DNA from: an uncultured Myxococcales bacterium | Lineage (GTDB): Bacteria; Myxococcota_A; Polyangia; Polyangiales; Polyangiaceae | Assembly: GCA_937949945.1 (NCBI GenBank) | Contig: CALFEQ010000075.1 | Coordinates: 1-64,000, forward strand | Direction of reading: 5' to 3' | DNA: 64,000 nt | Shown: in pieces, positions 24,633 to 33,832 of the stretch | Layout of the letters: each line of letters starts with the position of its first letter | Numbering within the stretch: position 1 is the first letter of the stretch | Translations under genes and position numbers: made by a program | The notes under the pieces: generated by a model | Database searches by the model: none | What the model saw: the letters and a program-made list of their open reading frames with translations, nothing else | Told to the model about the DNA's origin: nothing

Positions 24633-25786
24633 CCGGGCGCCGACCTCTCACTCCGTCGGCGACGGACGAGGGCGAGCACACATCCGAGGGCGATGGCGAT
24701 CGCGCCGAGGCCGGGCGCGCCGGTGCCCGACGCGTTGCAGCCGCCTTCCTCCGCGGACGGAGAGCCGTCGTCGTCTGCCGACGCCGTGGGCGCGTCGTCC
24801 GAGCCTTCGCCCGATGCCGACGGCGGTGCGTTCGGGGCTGCAGGAGAGGCGCCCGCGTCCGGCGAAGACGCGTCGGCTTCGGACCCGCCCGGCTCCGGCA
24901 CGCTGCCGTCGCTCCCGGCGTCGGCCTCGTCCTCCGGCGGCTCGGGCGGGCCGGCGATGACGAGCGTGAACGACTCCGTGACGGGCGGGTCGACGCCGTT
25001 GCTCGCCTGGACCGTGATCGGGAAAGAGCCTTGCTCGGTCGGCGTTCCGGAGAGCACGCCCGCCGGCGAGAGCGTGAGCCCCGCGGGCAAGCCGGTCGGC
25101 CGGAACGTGACGAGCGGCGTGCCGCTCGCGGTGAACGTGTGCACGTAGCTCGTGCCGATCGTGCCGGGGGGCGGCGGCGGGCTCGTGAACGCGGGCGGTC
25201 CGGCCTGGACGCTCGGCCCGAAGTAGACGTCGTCGACGTACGCGGTGAGCGGCCCGGGGGCGGAGGCGGGGTTGTTGACGTTCAGGTAGAGGCGTGCGGA
25301 CTTGGCGCCGTCGGGCGCGACCTCGCCGAGCGAGCGAAGCCCCTGCCAAGTCTCCGTCTCCGTCATGTTCGCGTACGCCGAGTTGCCAATGCCGAGCTGG
25401 CTGCCGGTGCAGTTCGCGCTCGCATACCAAGAGACGAAGAGACCGACGCCGCCCGTGGTGGCCTGGCCGTCCGGCAAAAAGACGCGCAGCGCGAGGTCGT
25501 AGCTCTCACCGGCGGTGATGTCCGTGACGCACCGGATGGCGCCCGAGTTGAGCCCCACCTTCGTGTTCGTGATCGAGAGCGAGCCCGAGATGGCGACGTT
25601 GGACGCGTCGTTCGCGCTCCACTCGGTCGTGATGTCGGCGAACGGCGAGAAGCCGTTCGCGTTCTCGTCGAAGTGCGGATTGTCGAAGAGGTTCGCAGCG
25701 AGCGCCTCGGCGGGCACGAGGATGCTCGTGACGAGGGTGGTGAGGGCGAGGCTGGAGGATCGGAGCTTCGAGGACTGGGCCTTCAT
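24623..25786 (-). CDS. MYXO-CTERM surface protein with putative Ig domain, copy B
   Basis: 387 residues, the twin of the gene at 22107-23246, with the same signal peptide, jelly roll, He_PIG-type Ig domain, low-complexity linker and GGC-helix-RRRR tail. It differs by a few changes in the signal peptide (MKAQSSKLRSSS), in the linker and in the membrane helix, and by a nine-residue extension after the arginines (SERSAPGQR). The extension is unusual for a MYXO-CTERM tail, which normally ends at the basic cluster. It overlaps the end of the plus-strand gene by 10 bases. Confidence 0.82.
   Translation of the reverse strand: MKAQSSKLRSSSLALTTLVTSILVPAEALAANLFDNPHFDENANGFSPFADITTEWSANDASNVAISGSLSITNTKVGLNSGAIRCVTDITAGESYDLALRVFLPDGQATTGGVGLFVSWYASANCTGSQLGIGNSAYANMTETETWQGLRSLGEVAPDGAKSARLYLNVNNPASAPGPLTAYVDDVYFGPSVQAGPPAFTSPPPPPGTIGTSYVHTFTASGTPLVTFRPTGLPAGLTLSPAGVLSGTPTEQGSFPITVQASNGVDPPVTESFTLVIAGPPEPPEDEADAGSDGSVPEPGGSEADASSPDAGASPAAPNAPPSASGEGSDDAPTASADDDGSPSAEEGGCNASGTGAPGLGAIAIALGCVLALVRRRRSERSAPGQR
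24667..25786 (-). repeat. Direct duplication, copy B
   Basis: Second copy of the 1.1-kb unit at 22130-23246, same orientation, separated from it by the two-gene operon at 23454-24632. The identical core with diverged ends and drifted promoters suggests an old duplication homogenised later by gene conversion. Confidence 0.85.
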
Positions 25787-25864
25787 GTTCGTTGCCCATC
25801 CCCGGAGCAGCGGATGTGCCAGGCGAATGGTGCGTGATTTCGCTGTGTTGCATCCGCCGTTCGG

Positions 25865-25896
25865 CGTGCGCGCACGGCAAGGCAGCGTGCGCGCAC
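25865..25896. promoter_or_regulatory. CGTGCGCGCACG palindromes upstream of copy B
   Basis: The 12-base palindrome at 25865-25876 matches the one ahead of copy A in sequence and distance from the start codon. A second, shorter dyad GTGCGCGCAC follows at 25887-25896, so copy B has two sites. Confidence 0.35.
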
Positions 25897-25947
25897 ACGC
25901 CTCGGGCGGATCGTCGAGGGCGCTCCCCCGTCAGCGGTCAGGGGAGC

Positions 25948-26976
25948 TCACGCGCGTCCTCCGAGCGCCTTCTCGATCCGCTCGTCACGGAAGTGATGGG
26001 TGAACCACGACGGGTAGTAGCCGGCGTGAGGGCTCGCTTCGTCGAGCCTCTGGACGGCCTCGGGCGTGAGCCGGAGCCGAACGGCGCCGAGGTTGTCCTC
26101 GAGCTGGGCTGTACTCGTGGCGCCGACGAGGACCGTGCTGACGCCGCGCTTCGCGAGGAGCCAGGCGAGCGCGACCTGCGCGACGGACGCCTCGTGCGCT
26201 CGTGCCACTTCCTTCATGACCTCGACGAGGGCGAACCCTCGCTCCTTGTCGAAGGGAAGGAGGTCGAACCCCGAGAGCCGGTTCTCCGGCGCGGTGAGAT
26301 TCTCTCGCGTGTACTTGCCGGAGAGGAAGCCGCCGGCGAGCGGGCTCCAGATCATCGTCCCGATCCCGGCATCCTCGGCGAACGGCAGGACCTCGTGCTC
26401 GATGTCGCGTCCGACGAGCGAGTAGTACATCTGCGCGCCGACGAAGCGCGCCCATCCGTGCCGCTCCTGGATGCCGACCGCCTTCGCTGCTTGCCAGGCC
26501 GCCCAGTTCGAGAAGCCCACGTACCGCACCGAGCCGCGGCGGACGAGGTCGTCGAGCGCTTGCAGCGTCTCCTCGATCGGCGTGTGCGGATCGAAGCGAT
26601 GCACGATGTAGAGATCGATGTAATCGGTCCCGAGGCGACGCAAACTCCCTTCGCACGACGACAGGATGTGCCCGCGCGAGAGGCTGGTCTTGCCGAGGGA
26701 CGGGCCGGGGCGCAAGCCGACCTTCGTCGACACGATGACGTCCTTCCGTTTCGTGCCGAGGATCTTTCCGAGCATGATCTCGGACTGACCGTCGGCGTAC
26801 ACGTCCGCCGTGTCGAAGAAGTTGATGCCCGCGTCGAGCGCGCGGCCGACGAGCTCCGCGGCGCCCTTGTCGTCCACCTTGTAGACGGACGGGACGTCTC
26901 CGGTGCCGAAGGTCATCGCGCCGAAAGCGAGGCGCGAGACGACGAGCCCGGTGTTTCCGAAGCGTGTGTAGAGCAT
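25948..26976 (-). CDS. Aldo/keto reductase
   Basis: 342 residues, (beta/alpha)8 NADPH-dependent oxidoreductase. The catalytic tetrad is intact: Asp55 and Tyr60 (FFDTADVYADG), Lys85 (VSTKVGLRPG) and His126 (YIVHRFDP). The coenzyme-binding end reads VSTVLVGATSTAQLEDNL. It is most like the YajO/YhdN-type subgroup, whose members reduce aldehydes and ketones of varied structure. It is divergent from a LysR-family gene that probably controls it. Cytoplasmic. Confidence 0.93.
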   Translation of the reverse strand: MLYTRFGNTGLVVSRLAFGAMTFGTGDVPSVYKVDDKGAAELVGRALDAGINFFDTADVYADGQSEIMLGKILGTKRKDVIVSTKVGLRPGPSLGKTSLSRGHILSSCEGSLRRLGTDYIDLYIVHRFDPHTPIEETLQALDDLVRRGSVRYVGFSNWAAWQAAKAVGIQERHGWARFVGAQMYYSLVGRDIEHEVLPFAEDAGIGTMIWSPLAGGFLSGKYTRENLTAPENRLSGFDLLPFDKERGFALVEVMKEVARAHEASVAQVALAWLLAKRGVSTVLVGATSTAQLEDNLGAVRLRLTPEAVQRLDEASPHAGYYPSWFTHHFRDERIEKALGGRA

Positions 26977-27074
26977 CGTGGACTCCTTCCCTGAAGAGCG
27001 CGTCCGTCGCGCTCGCGGAAGCGAACATGCGCTCCGGTCGTTTGGAAGAGAAGCTGCGGTATTTGCATGGGCTT

Positions 27075-27089
27075 TGAAGTATTTCTTCA
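27075..27089 (+). promoter_or_regulatory. LysR-type inverted repeat
   Basis: TGAAG-TATTT-CTTCA is a perfect dyad in the AT-rich patch just before the LysR start codon, between the divergent lysR and aldo/keto reductase genes. It covers the ribosome-binding region of lysR, a natural place for autoregulation. The match to the T-N11-A consensus is only approximate. Confidence 0.4.
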
Positions 27090-27091
27090 CA

Positions 27092-27988
27092 ATGAGGCTC
27101 GACCAGCTCAACGGGGTCCTGGCGTTCATGACCGTCGCCGAGAAGCGCGGGTTCTCGGCCGCGGCGCGGGCGCTCGGCGTATCGCCATCGGCCCTCAGCC
27201 AATCGGTGCGTGCGCTGGAGACGCGCGTCGGGACCACCCTCCTCGTGCGCACGACGCGCACCGTCGCGCTGACCGAAGCTGGCGAGCAGCTGCTTCGTCG
27301 CTGCGGGCCGGGTCTGCGCGAAGCCATCGCGGCGCTGGAGGAGGTCGGGAAGACCGCGGGGCAGGTCGTCGGCCGCATCCGACTCACCGTGCCGCGCATC
27401 GCGCTGCCGTTCCTCGAGCCGATCATCGCTCGTCTACACGGCGAGCACCCCAAGCTCACGCTCGAGGTCGGCGTGGACGACAGCTTCGTGGACCTCGTCG
27501 CGGAGCGCTACGACGCGGGCATCCGGCTCGTCGAGTCCACCGACAAGGACATGGTGGTCGTGCGCATCGCCCCGGCGTTCCGGTTCGCCGTCGTCGGGAC
27601 GCCGGCATACTTTGCCGAACGCGGTCGACCGAGACACCCGCGCGACCTTCTTCGCCACGATTGCATCGGGTTCCGCGGCGCATCGACGGGAGCTCTCTAC
27701 GTCTGGGAGTTCGAGCGACGCGGACGCGACCTCAAGGTGCCGGTGACCGGCCCGGTGGAGACGAACGATGCCGCGTTCATGATGCGCGCCGCGCTGCTCG
27801 GCCTCGGGCTCGCCTACGTCCCCGACTTCGTCGTGCGCGACGCGATCCGTGCGAAGGCGCTCGAGTCCGTCCTGGACGAGTACATGCCGGCGGCGCCCGG
27901 CCTCTTCCTCTATTTCCCGGAGCGCGCGAAGGAGCAGCCGAAGATCCAGGCGCTCCTCGCGGCCGTCCGCGCGTGCAAGAGGAAGTGA
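27092..27988 (+). CDS. LysR-family transcriptional regulator
   Basis: 298 residues. The N-terminal winged HTH is typical: MRLDQLNGVLAFMTVAEKRG, then FSAAARALGVSPSALSQSVR and ALETRVGTTLLVRTTRTVAL. The C-terminal part is a periplasmic-binding-protein-like effector domain of the DsdC/CrgA subgroup (RYDAGIRLVES, GRPRHPRDLLRHDCIGFR, AYVPDFVVRDAI). The ATG just after the AT-rich patch is chosen because it starts at the conserved MRLDQL. Likely regulates itself and the divergent aldo/keto reductase; effector unknown. Confidence 0.93.
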   Translation: MRLDQLNGVLAFMTVAEKRGFSAAARALGVSPSALSQSVRALETRVGTTLLVRTTRTVALTEAGEQLLRRCGPGLREAIAALEEVGKTAGQVVGRIRLTVPRIALPFLEPIIARLHGEHPKLTLEVGVDDSFVDLVAERYDAGIRLVESTDKDMVVVRIAPAFRFAVVGTPAYFAERGRPRHPRDLLRHDCIGFRGASTGALYVWEFERRGRDLKVPVTGPVETNDAAFMMRAALLGLGLAYVPDFVVRDAIRAKALESVLDEYMPAAPGLFLYFPERAKEQPKIQALLAAVRACKRK

Positions 27989-28013
27989 TCGCGCGGCGGC
28001 ATGGCCCCCGCGA

Positions 28014-29585
28014 TCAAGCGCGCTCGTGCATCGCCCGGAGGTACCGCGCGAGCAGCGCGGACAGGCGCGCGCGCTCGGAGGCGTCGACGAGATCGCGCAC
28101 GAGCACGACCCAGCCCGCGCGGCAGGCGGCATACGCGAAGATCCACGCGCCGATCCTCGTGCGTGCGTCGTCGCCGGATGCGCGGCCGTAGCCTTCGAGG
28201 AGCCGAGCGCGCAGCGCGCCGTCGAGGTCCCACTCGACGATCGCGCCCGCGAGGTCCCATGCGATGTCCGTCGGGCCGGGGAAGAAGTGATCGTCGCCGT
28301 GCGCGACGGCGTCCGTCTTGAGCAGCTCGCCCGCGCTCGTACGGACCCACTCGTGCGGCGCCATGCGAGCATCGGCGACGACGGGGCGCTCGACGGCGAG
28401 CTCGATCGTCGCGGCGGGATCTCCTCCGAGGATCACCGCCGCGTTCTTGCGGACGACGGGCACGAGATCGGTCGGCTCGTCTGCGCGGAACAGCGATGCG
28501 CGGCGCGCGCAGTAGCGGGCGAGGAGGTCGACGATCTCCGGGCTGCGATCGCGCGCGGAGAGCGGGCGACCATCCCACGGATACGACCACCATCCGTCGC
28601 CTTCGTCCCGCGCGGCGTGGATCCATCGCTCGGCCGCGAGCGCGCGGGCGCGATCGAGCGCGGACGACGCCCGGAGGCCGAGGCCCTCGTACTTGAACAG
28701 CCGTCCGCCGGAGAGCACCTTGCGTCGCTCGGCGTTCGGGAACGTCGCGGGCCATTCCGCCTCGCGCGCGTAGCACGACCGACGCCACGCGCCGGCGGAG
28801 AGGTCGCGGCCGTCCGGTGCGTGGACCGGCTCGTCCGCCACGATCGTGCGGAACGCGCGCCACCGGCTCGCCGCGCGCGGGGCGCGCAGCGCATCCACGT
28901 CGACGGCGTGGCTGCACATCAGGACGACGCGGCTCGCCGGGACGCCCGCACGGACGAACGCCTCGGCGACGGCGAGGAACGTCGACCCACTGAGGCCCGG
29001 GCCTTCGTCGACGACGAGGACGGTGGCGCCGGGCGGAGGCGCGAACACGGACGAGAGGTGGCGATCGTTCGGAGGTCCATCCGGGCGCACCGTCGTGCGT
29101 TGCGCGTGAACGCCGCGAGCGAGGAGCGCCGCGCGCGCGACCGCCGAGAGCGTCGTCCCGATCGAGCGGACGCCGACGACGAGCATGTCGCGCACGTCTC
29201 CGAGCTCCGACGTCGCGCGGGCGTACGCCTCCGGGTGCAGCGCGTACCAAGCGAAGCCCTCCGGCGTGGAGACGTGGAGGTCGCCTCCGCCCGCCCGCGC
29301 GATCCGCTCCACGTCGGCGATCGCGGCGTCGAGCGGCGCGTCACCGCCGAGCACGATCGCCGCGAGCGCGTCGGTCACGCGCGCGCTCGTCGTCGTCTCG
29401 GGATCGCCCGCATCCGCGAGCGCCGCTTCGAGCTCTCCGGCGACGACGAGCGCGGCGACCGCCTCGCGACGCCGTTCGTCGCGCTCGCTCCGGTGCACGC
29501 GCGCGAGGCGCCGCCCGAGCTCGGCGAGCACCGCTCCCCGCGATTCACGGCGTCGGCCGTCGCGGTAGACCCAGGGCTCGGTCAT
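28014..29585 (-). CDS. Phosphoribosyltransferase-like / kinase-like fusion protein
   Basis: 523 residues, unusual. After a helical region there is a phosphoribosyltransferase-like fold: VVGVRSIGTTLSAVA (residues 137-150) resembles the pyrophosphate loop and VLVVDEGPGLSGST (189-202) the PRPP loop, with the usual DDxxTTG altered to DEGPGLSG. The C-terminal half has phosphotransferase (APH)-like features, above all DAVAHGDDHFFPGPTDIAWD (about 418-437) where H-G-D-x-H and the later D match a catalytic and metal-binding loop. It ends the glycan operon, 10 bases after the inositol-phosphate synthase gene. Substrates unknown; may phosphorylate or ribosylate the pathway product. Confidence 0.55.
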   Translation of the reverse strand: MTEPWVYRDGRRRESRGAVLAELGRRLARVHRSERDERRREAVAALVVAGELEAALADAGDPETTTSARVTDALAAIVLGGDAPLDAAIADVERIARAGGGDLHVSTPEGFAWYALHPEAYARATSELGDVRDMLVVGVRSIGTTLSAVARAALLARGVHAQRTTVRPDGPPNDRHLSSVFAPPPGATVLVVDEGPGLSGSTFLAVAEAFVRAGVPASRVVLMCSHAVDVDALRAPRAASRWRAFRTIVADEPVHAPDGRDLSAGAWRRSCYAREAEWPATFPNAERRKVLSGGRLFKYEGLGLRASSALDRARALAAERWIHAARDEGDGWWSYPWDGRPLSARDRSPEIVDLLARYCARRASLFRADEPTDLVPVVRKNAAVILGGDPAATIELAVERPVVADARMAPHEWVRTSAGELLKTDAVAHGDDHFFPGPTDIAWDLAGAIVEWDLDGALRARLLEGYGRASGDDARTRIGAWIFAYAACRAGWVVLVRDLVDASERARLSALLARYLRAMHERA

Positions 29586-29595
29586 TCGGGCCGGT

Positions 29596-30909
<1,314 letters not shown>

Positions 30910-30951
30910 GGTGACCTCTGCTCTCGCGCGGCGAAAATGCCGCGGAAGGTC

Positions 30952-32043
30952 TCACGCGGCGGACGCGCCGCGACGCGGGATCGATCGGACGAGGCGGACG
31001 AGCTCGTCGGCTCGACGGTCCGCCCCGTGCTCGTCGAGGGCTCTCTCTCGAGCGCGGCGCGCGATGGTCGCGAGCGCGCTCGGCTCGAGGAAGAGGGCGC
31101 GCAGCACTTCGGCGGTGGAGCCGGCGACGATGATCTCGCGGTCCGGCTCGAAGAACGTCTCGAGCCCCTCCCATTCGTCGCTCACGATCGGCACGCCGCA
31201 GGCGGCGGCCTCGAAGAGGCGCGCGGACGGGCAGTAGCCGGCGCGCTTCATCGCCGCGCGCGTGAGGTTCAACGTGCAGCGCGACGAGCAGTAGAACGGC
31301 GGGTGATCGGCCGGTGCGACGTGCGGGACCATCGTGACGTTCGCCGGCGCCGACATCGTGTCGGGGTACATCGGACCGCCGAGGAGGAACGACCGCGAGG
31401 GGAGCCGCCGCGCGACGTCGAGGAAGAGCCGCTCGACGCCGGCTTGTCGATCGGCCGCGTACGTTCCGAGGTAGGAGAGGTCGCAGGCCCACTCGGGCCG
31501 CGGCTCGACGGGATGGTGCGTCACCGGATCGACGCACCCGTAGAGGGGCGCGACGTGGCGGGCGCCGAGGCGATGCCTGAGCGCGTGGAGCGCCGGGCCG
31601 CCCGTGAAGCTCAGGACGAGATCGAATTGCGCGAGCGCCGTGGGCGACGTCGACGGCAGCCACGGGACGTCCTGCCCCCGCTCGAGCAGCTCGAACGTCA
31701 CGGGGGTGTCGAGGTCGTAGAAGACGCGGAGCGCGTCGCTCGAGAGGACGAGCTCGGAAGCGTCGGGCGCGTCGGCCTGGTACGAGGTGACGATCGCGGC
31801 GTCGGCCGCCTCGACCGCCGCGCGAGCGCGCGGCAGCACCTCCGCCCAGCTCGGGTAGACGACGATCTCGTAGCCTTCGCCTCGCGGCATGTCGCGGTGG
31901 GCCGCGTAGAACGGGGTGTCGCGCTCGAAGAACACGACCTCGTGGCCCTTGCGTGCGAGGGAGCGCAGCACGCCGCGCCAGAGCGTCGCGTGCCCGTTCC
32001 CCCAAGCGGAGCTGACCGAGAGACCGAAGACGACGAGTCGCAT
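30952..32043 (-). CDS. CgeB-like glycosyltransferase (paralogue 1)
   Basis: 363 residues, GT-B fold of the CgeB/DUF3880 kind. N-terminus: LVVFGLSVSSAWGNGHATLW, then LARKGHEVVFFERDTPFY; the donor half has WACDLSYLGTYAADRQAGVE and the C-terminal block LFEAAACGVPIVSDEWEGLE with the Glu of nucleotide-sugar binding. It shares the WxNGxA and GHxVxFxExD motifs with three other genes of the operon. Cytoplasmic or peripheral to the membrane; donor and acceptor unknown. Six bases separate it from the HD-domain gene upstream. Confidence 0.8.
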   Translation of the reverse strand: MRLVVFGLSVSSAWGNGHATLWRGVLRSLARKGHEVVFFERDTPFYAAHRDMPRGEGYEIVVYPSWAEVLPRARAAVEAADAAIVTSYQADAPDASELVLSSDALRVFYDLDTPVTFELLERGQDVPWLPSTSPTALAQFDLVLSFTGGPALHALRHRLGARHVAPLYGCVDPVTHHPVEPRPEWACDLSYLGTYAADRQAGVERLFLDVARRLPSRSFLLGGPMYPDTMSAPANVTMVPHVAPADHPPFYCSSRCTLNLTRAAMKRAGYCPSARLFEAAACGVPIVSDEWEGLETFFEPDREIIVAGSTAEVLRALFLEPSALATIARRARERALDEHGADRRADELVRLVRSIPRRGASAA

Positions 32044-32048
32044 CGCGG

Positions 32049-32921
32049 TCAGGCGGCTATCGCGCGCTGGAACAGTGCGCGTACGTCGGGGCGGAGGCGG
32101 ACGTGCGCGAGCTTCTTGCGCGCGCCGTCGCCCATGCGGCCGAGCGTGTAGACGAGCTTTCGGCGCGTCTGCTCGGGGCCGAAGTAGTCGAGGTACCCCG
32201 AGCTGTTGAGCGACATGAACGACAGCGCGTCGGCGTCGTTCAACAGATCGATCTCGGGGTCGCGGCCGCGCCGCTCGTGGAGGGTGATGATCTCGCGGAC
32301 GCGCTCGGCGATGACGGGCGTCACGCCCGCCGCCTGCAAGATTTCGTACGCCCAGACACCTCCGCGGGCCGCGTGCGCGTCCTTGAAGGCCTGGTAGTCG
32401 TTCGCCTGGTGCTCGACGCGCACGTCCGCCTCGCTCTCGAGGCGCTCGACGTCGTGGAGCAGAGCGGCGAGCTGCGCGGTGATGCTCGCGGTGGCGTCGA
32501 TGCGGAGCATCCACTGCCACGTATCGAGCGCGTGATCGAGGTCGGCTCTGACGAGCGGCTTGCTCACGTCGTGCATCGCCCGGTGCGCGCGGAGCACGGC
32601 AGCGAAGATCGGGGTGCGCGAGCTCCCGTTCCGCCGCTCGATGAAGCGCTGGTAGCGCGTCAACGCCTCGATCGCGACCAGCTCGACGTGGCGATCGCCC
32701 CGCACCATGAGCCCGTCGCCGCGCGAGCGCGCGACGGCCTCGTCGAAGGGCTCGAAGGACTTCGACGTGCGCCAGGCGTCGGCGTCGATGACGGCGTCGT
32801 CGACGCGTATGGCGTGCCCCAGCTCGATCTTGACGGTGGGGAACTCGGCGGCGAGGGTGCTGGTGTCGACGGCGGACGCGCTCGTTACGAGGCGCACGCG
32901 CGTGATGGGGGGCCGTGTCAT
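32049..32921 (-). CDS. HD-domain phosphohydrolase-like protein
   Basis: 290 residues. An HD-type metal site is visible: His130 (DLDHALDTWQWML), His156-Asp157 (AALLHDVERLESEAD) and later acidic residues in LLNDADALSFMSLNSSGYLD. The first 70 residues form a small alpha/beta domain without known motif (FPTVKIELGHAIRV). HD proteins hydrolyse phosphomonoesters or nucleotides. In this operon a phosphatase for a sugar or inositol phosphate would make sense, but that is inference. It overlaps nothing; the next gene upstream ends 23 bases before its ATG. Confidence 0.65.
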   Translation of the reverse strand: MTRPPITRVRLVTSASAVDTSTLAAEFPTVKIELGHAIRVDDAVIDADAWRTSKSFEPFDEAVARSRGDGLMVRGDRHVELVAIEALTRYQRFIERRNGSSRTPIFAAVLRAHRAMHDVSKPLVRADLDHALDTWQWMLRIDATASITAQLAALLHDVERLESEADVRVEHQANDYQAFKDAHAARGGVWAYEILQAAGVTPVIAERVREIITLHERRGRDPEIDLLNDADALSFMSLNSSGYLDYFGPEQTRRKLVYTLGRMGDGARKKLAHVRLRPDVRALFQRAIAA

Positions 32922-32944
32922 GTCGTACCTCCTCGGGTGCTCGG

Positions 32945-33832
32945 TCAGCAGTAGCGGCGGACCATGCGCGTGCAGAACTCGGCGAACTCTTCGATGTGAC
33001 GCGGGGGCGACGTGTGATCGTCGCGGATGCCACGCGAGCCCGGCGTGAAGCAGAAGGTGACGGTCACGTCGAAGCGCTCGAGCGCCTTCATCTGGCGATC
33101 GAACCAGGCCTGCGCGTTGGGGCGATGGCTGTCGGCCCACGAGAGCCCGGTGCGTAGCTTCTTCACGCCGAGGCGCTCGAGCCAGAGCACGGCGTCCTCG
33201 AGGCGGGGATCGTCGTAGTGGAACCACTGGCAGATGCCGAACGCCGGCGTGTAGTCGGCGAAATGGCGGAGCGCGCGCTTCGGCTTCCCGTTCTCGCGCA
33301 GGAGCCCCATGTAGAAGTGGCGGTAGTACGACGAGCCTTCGGCCTCGCGGTGCCGCGTCGTCGCCGGCCAGGCGCGCGGGAGGTCGTAGAGGCTGTACCA
33401 GTGGATCCGCGGCACGCGGTGCATGAGCAGCTCGGCGGTGCGCCGGAGACCGAGCTCTTGGACCTCCTCGGAGCCGAACGAGGAGATGCCCACCTCGGTG
33501 ACCCAGATCGGCTTGTCGGTGACGGCGCGGATCTCCGCGAGCTTGTCGGGCCACTCGTGGATCTGCCAGTGGTTCCAGTCGAACGGGAAGCCGTGGACGC
33601 CGACGACGTCGACGGCGTCGAGCACGCCCTGACTCGACATGTTGAGGACGAAGTCGGGATCGATCGGCGAGATGCCGCCGAGGACCCGCGTGAGCGCCGG
33701 GCGCTCGCGGCGGATCTCCGCGCCCGCGAGCTTCACCATGTCGGCGAAGATCTTCCAGCCGACGTCGATGTCGAAGTCCCAGTGGGACTTGTTGTTCGGC
33801 TCGTTCCAGAGCATCACGGCTTCGACGGTCAT
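32945..33832 (-). CDS. Clan GH-A glycosidase-like protein with swapped barrel halves
   Basis: 295 residues. It opens directly with the acid/base motif of clan GH-A hydrolases, VMLWNEPNNKSHWDF (Glu11), which in normal barrels sits on strand 4; the nucleophile motif IWVTEVGIS follows at Glu113. The expected N-terminal strands 1-3 appear instead at the C-terminus: AFGICQWFHYDD, LERLGVKKLRTGLSWAD, WFDRQMKALERFDVTVTFCF, EEFAEFCTRMVRRY. The order fits a circularly permuted (beta/alpha)8 barrel of GH39-like type. The start is firm: its ATG overlaps the methyltransferase stop (ATGA). No signal peptide, so it acts in the cytoplasm. Substrate unknown, perhaps the operon's own glycoside. Confidence 0.7.
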   Translation of the reverse strand: MTVEAVMLWNEPNNKSHWDFDIDVGWKIFADMVKLAGAEIRRERPALTRVLGGISPIDPDFVLNMSSQGVLDAVDVVGVHGFPFDWNHWQIHEWPDKLAEIRAVTDKPIWVTEVGISSFGSEEVQELGLRRTAELLMHRVPRIHWYSLYDLPRAWPATTRHREAEGSSYYRHFYMGLLRENGKPKRALRHFADYTPAFGICQWFHYDDPRLEDAVLWLERLGVKKLRTGLSWADSHRPNAQAWFDRQMKALERFDVTVTFCFTPGSRGIRDDHTSPPRHIEEFAEFCTRMVRRYC

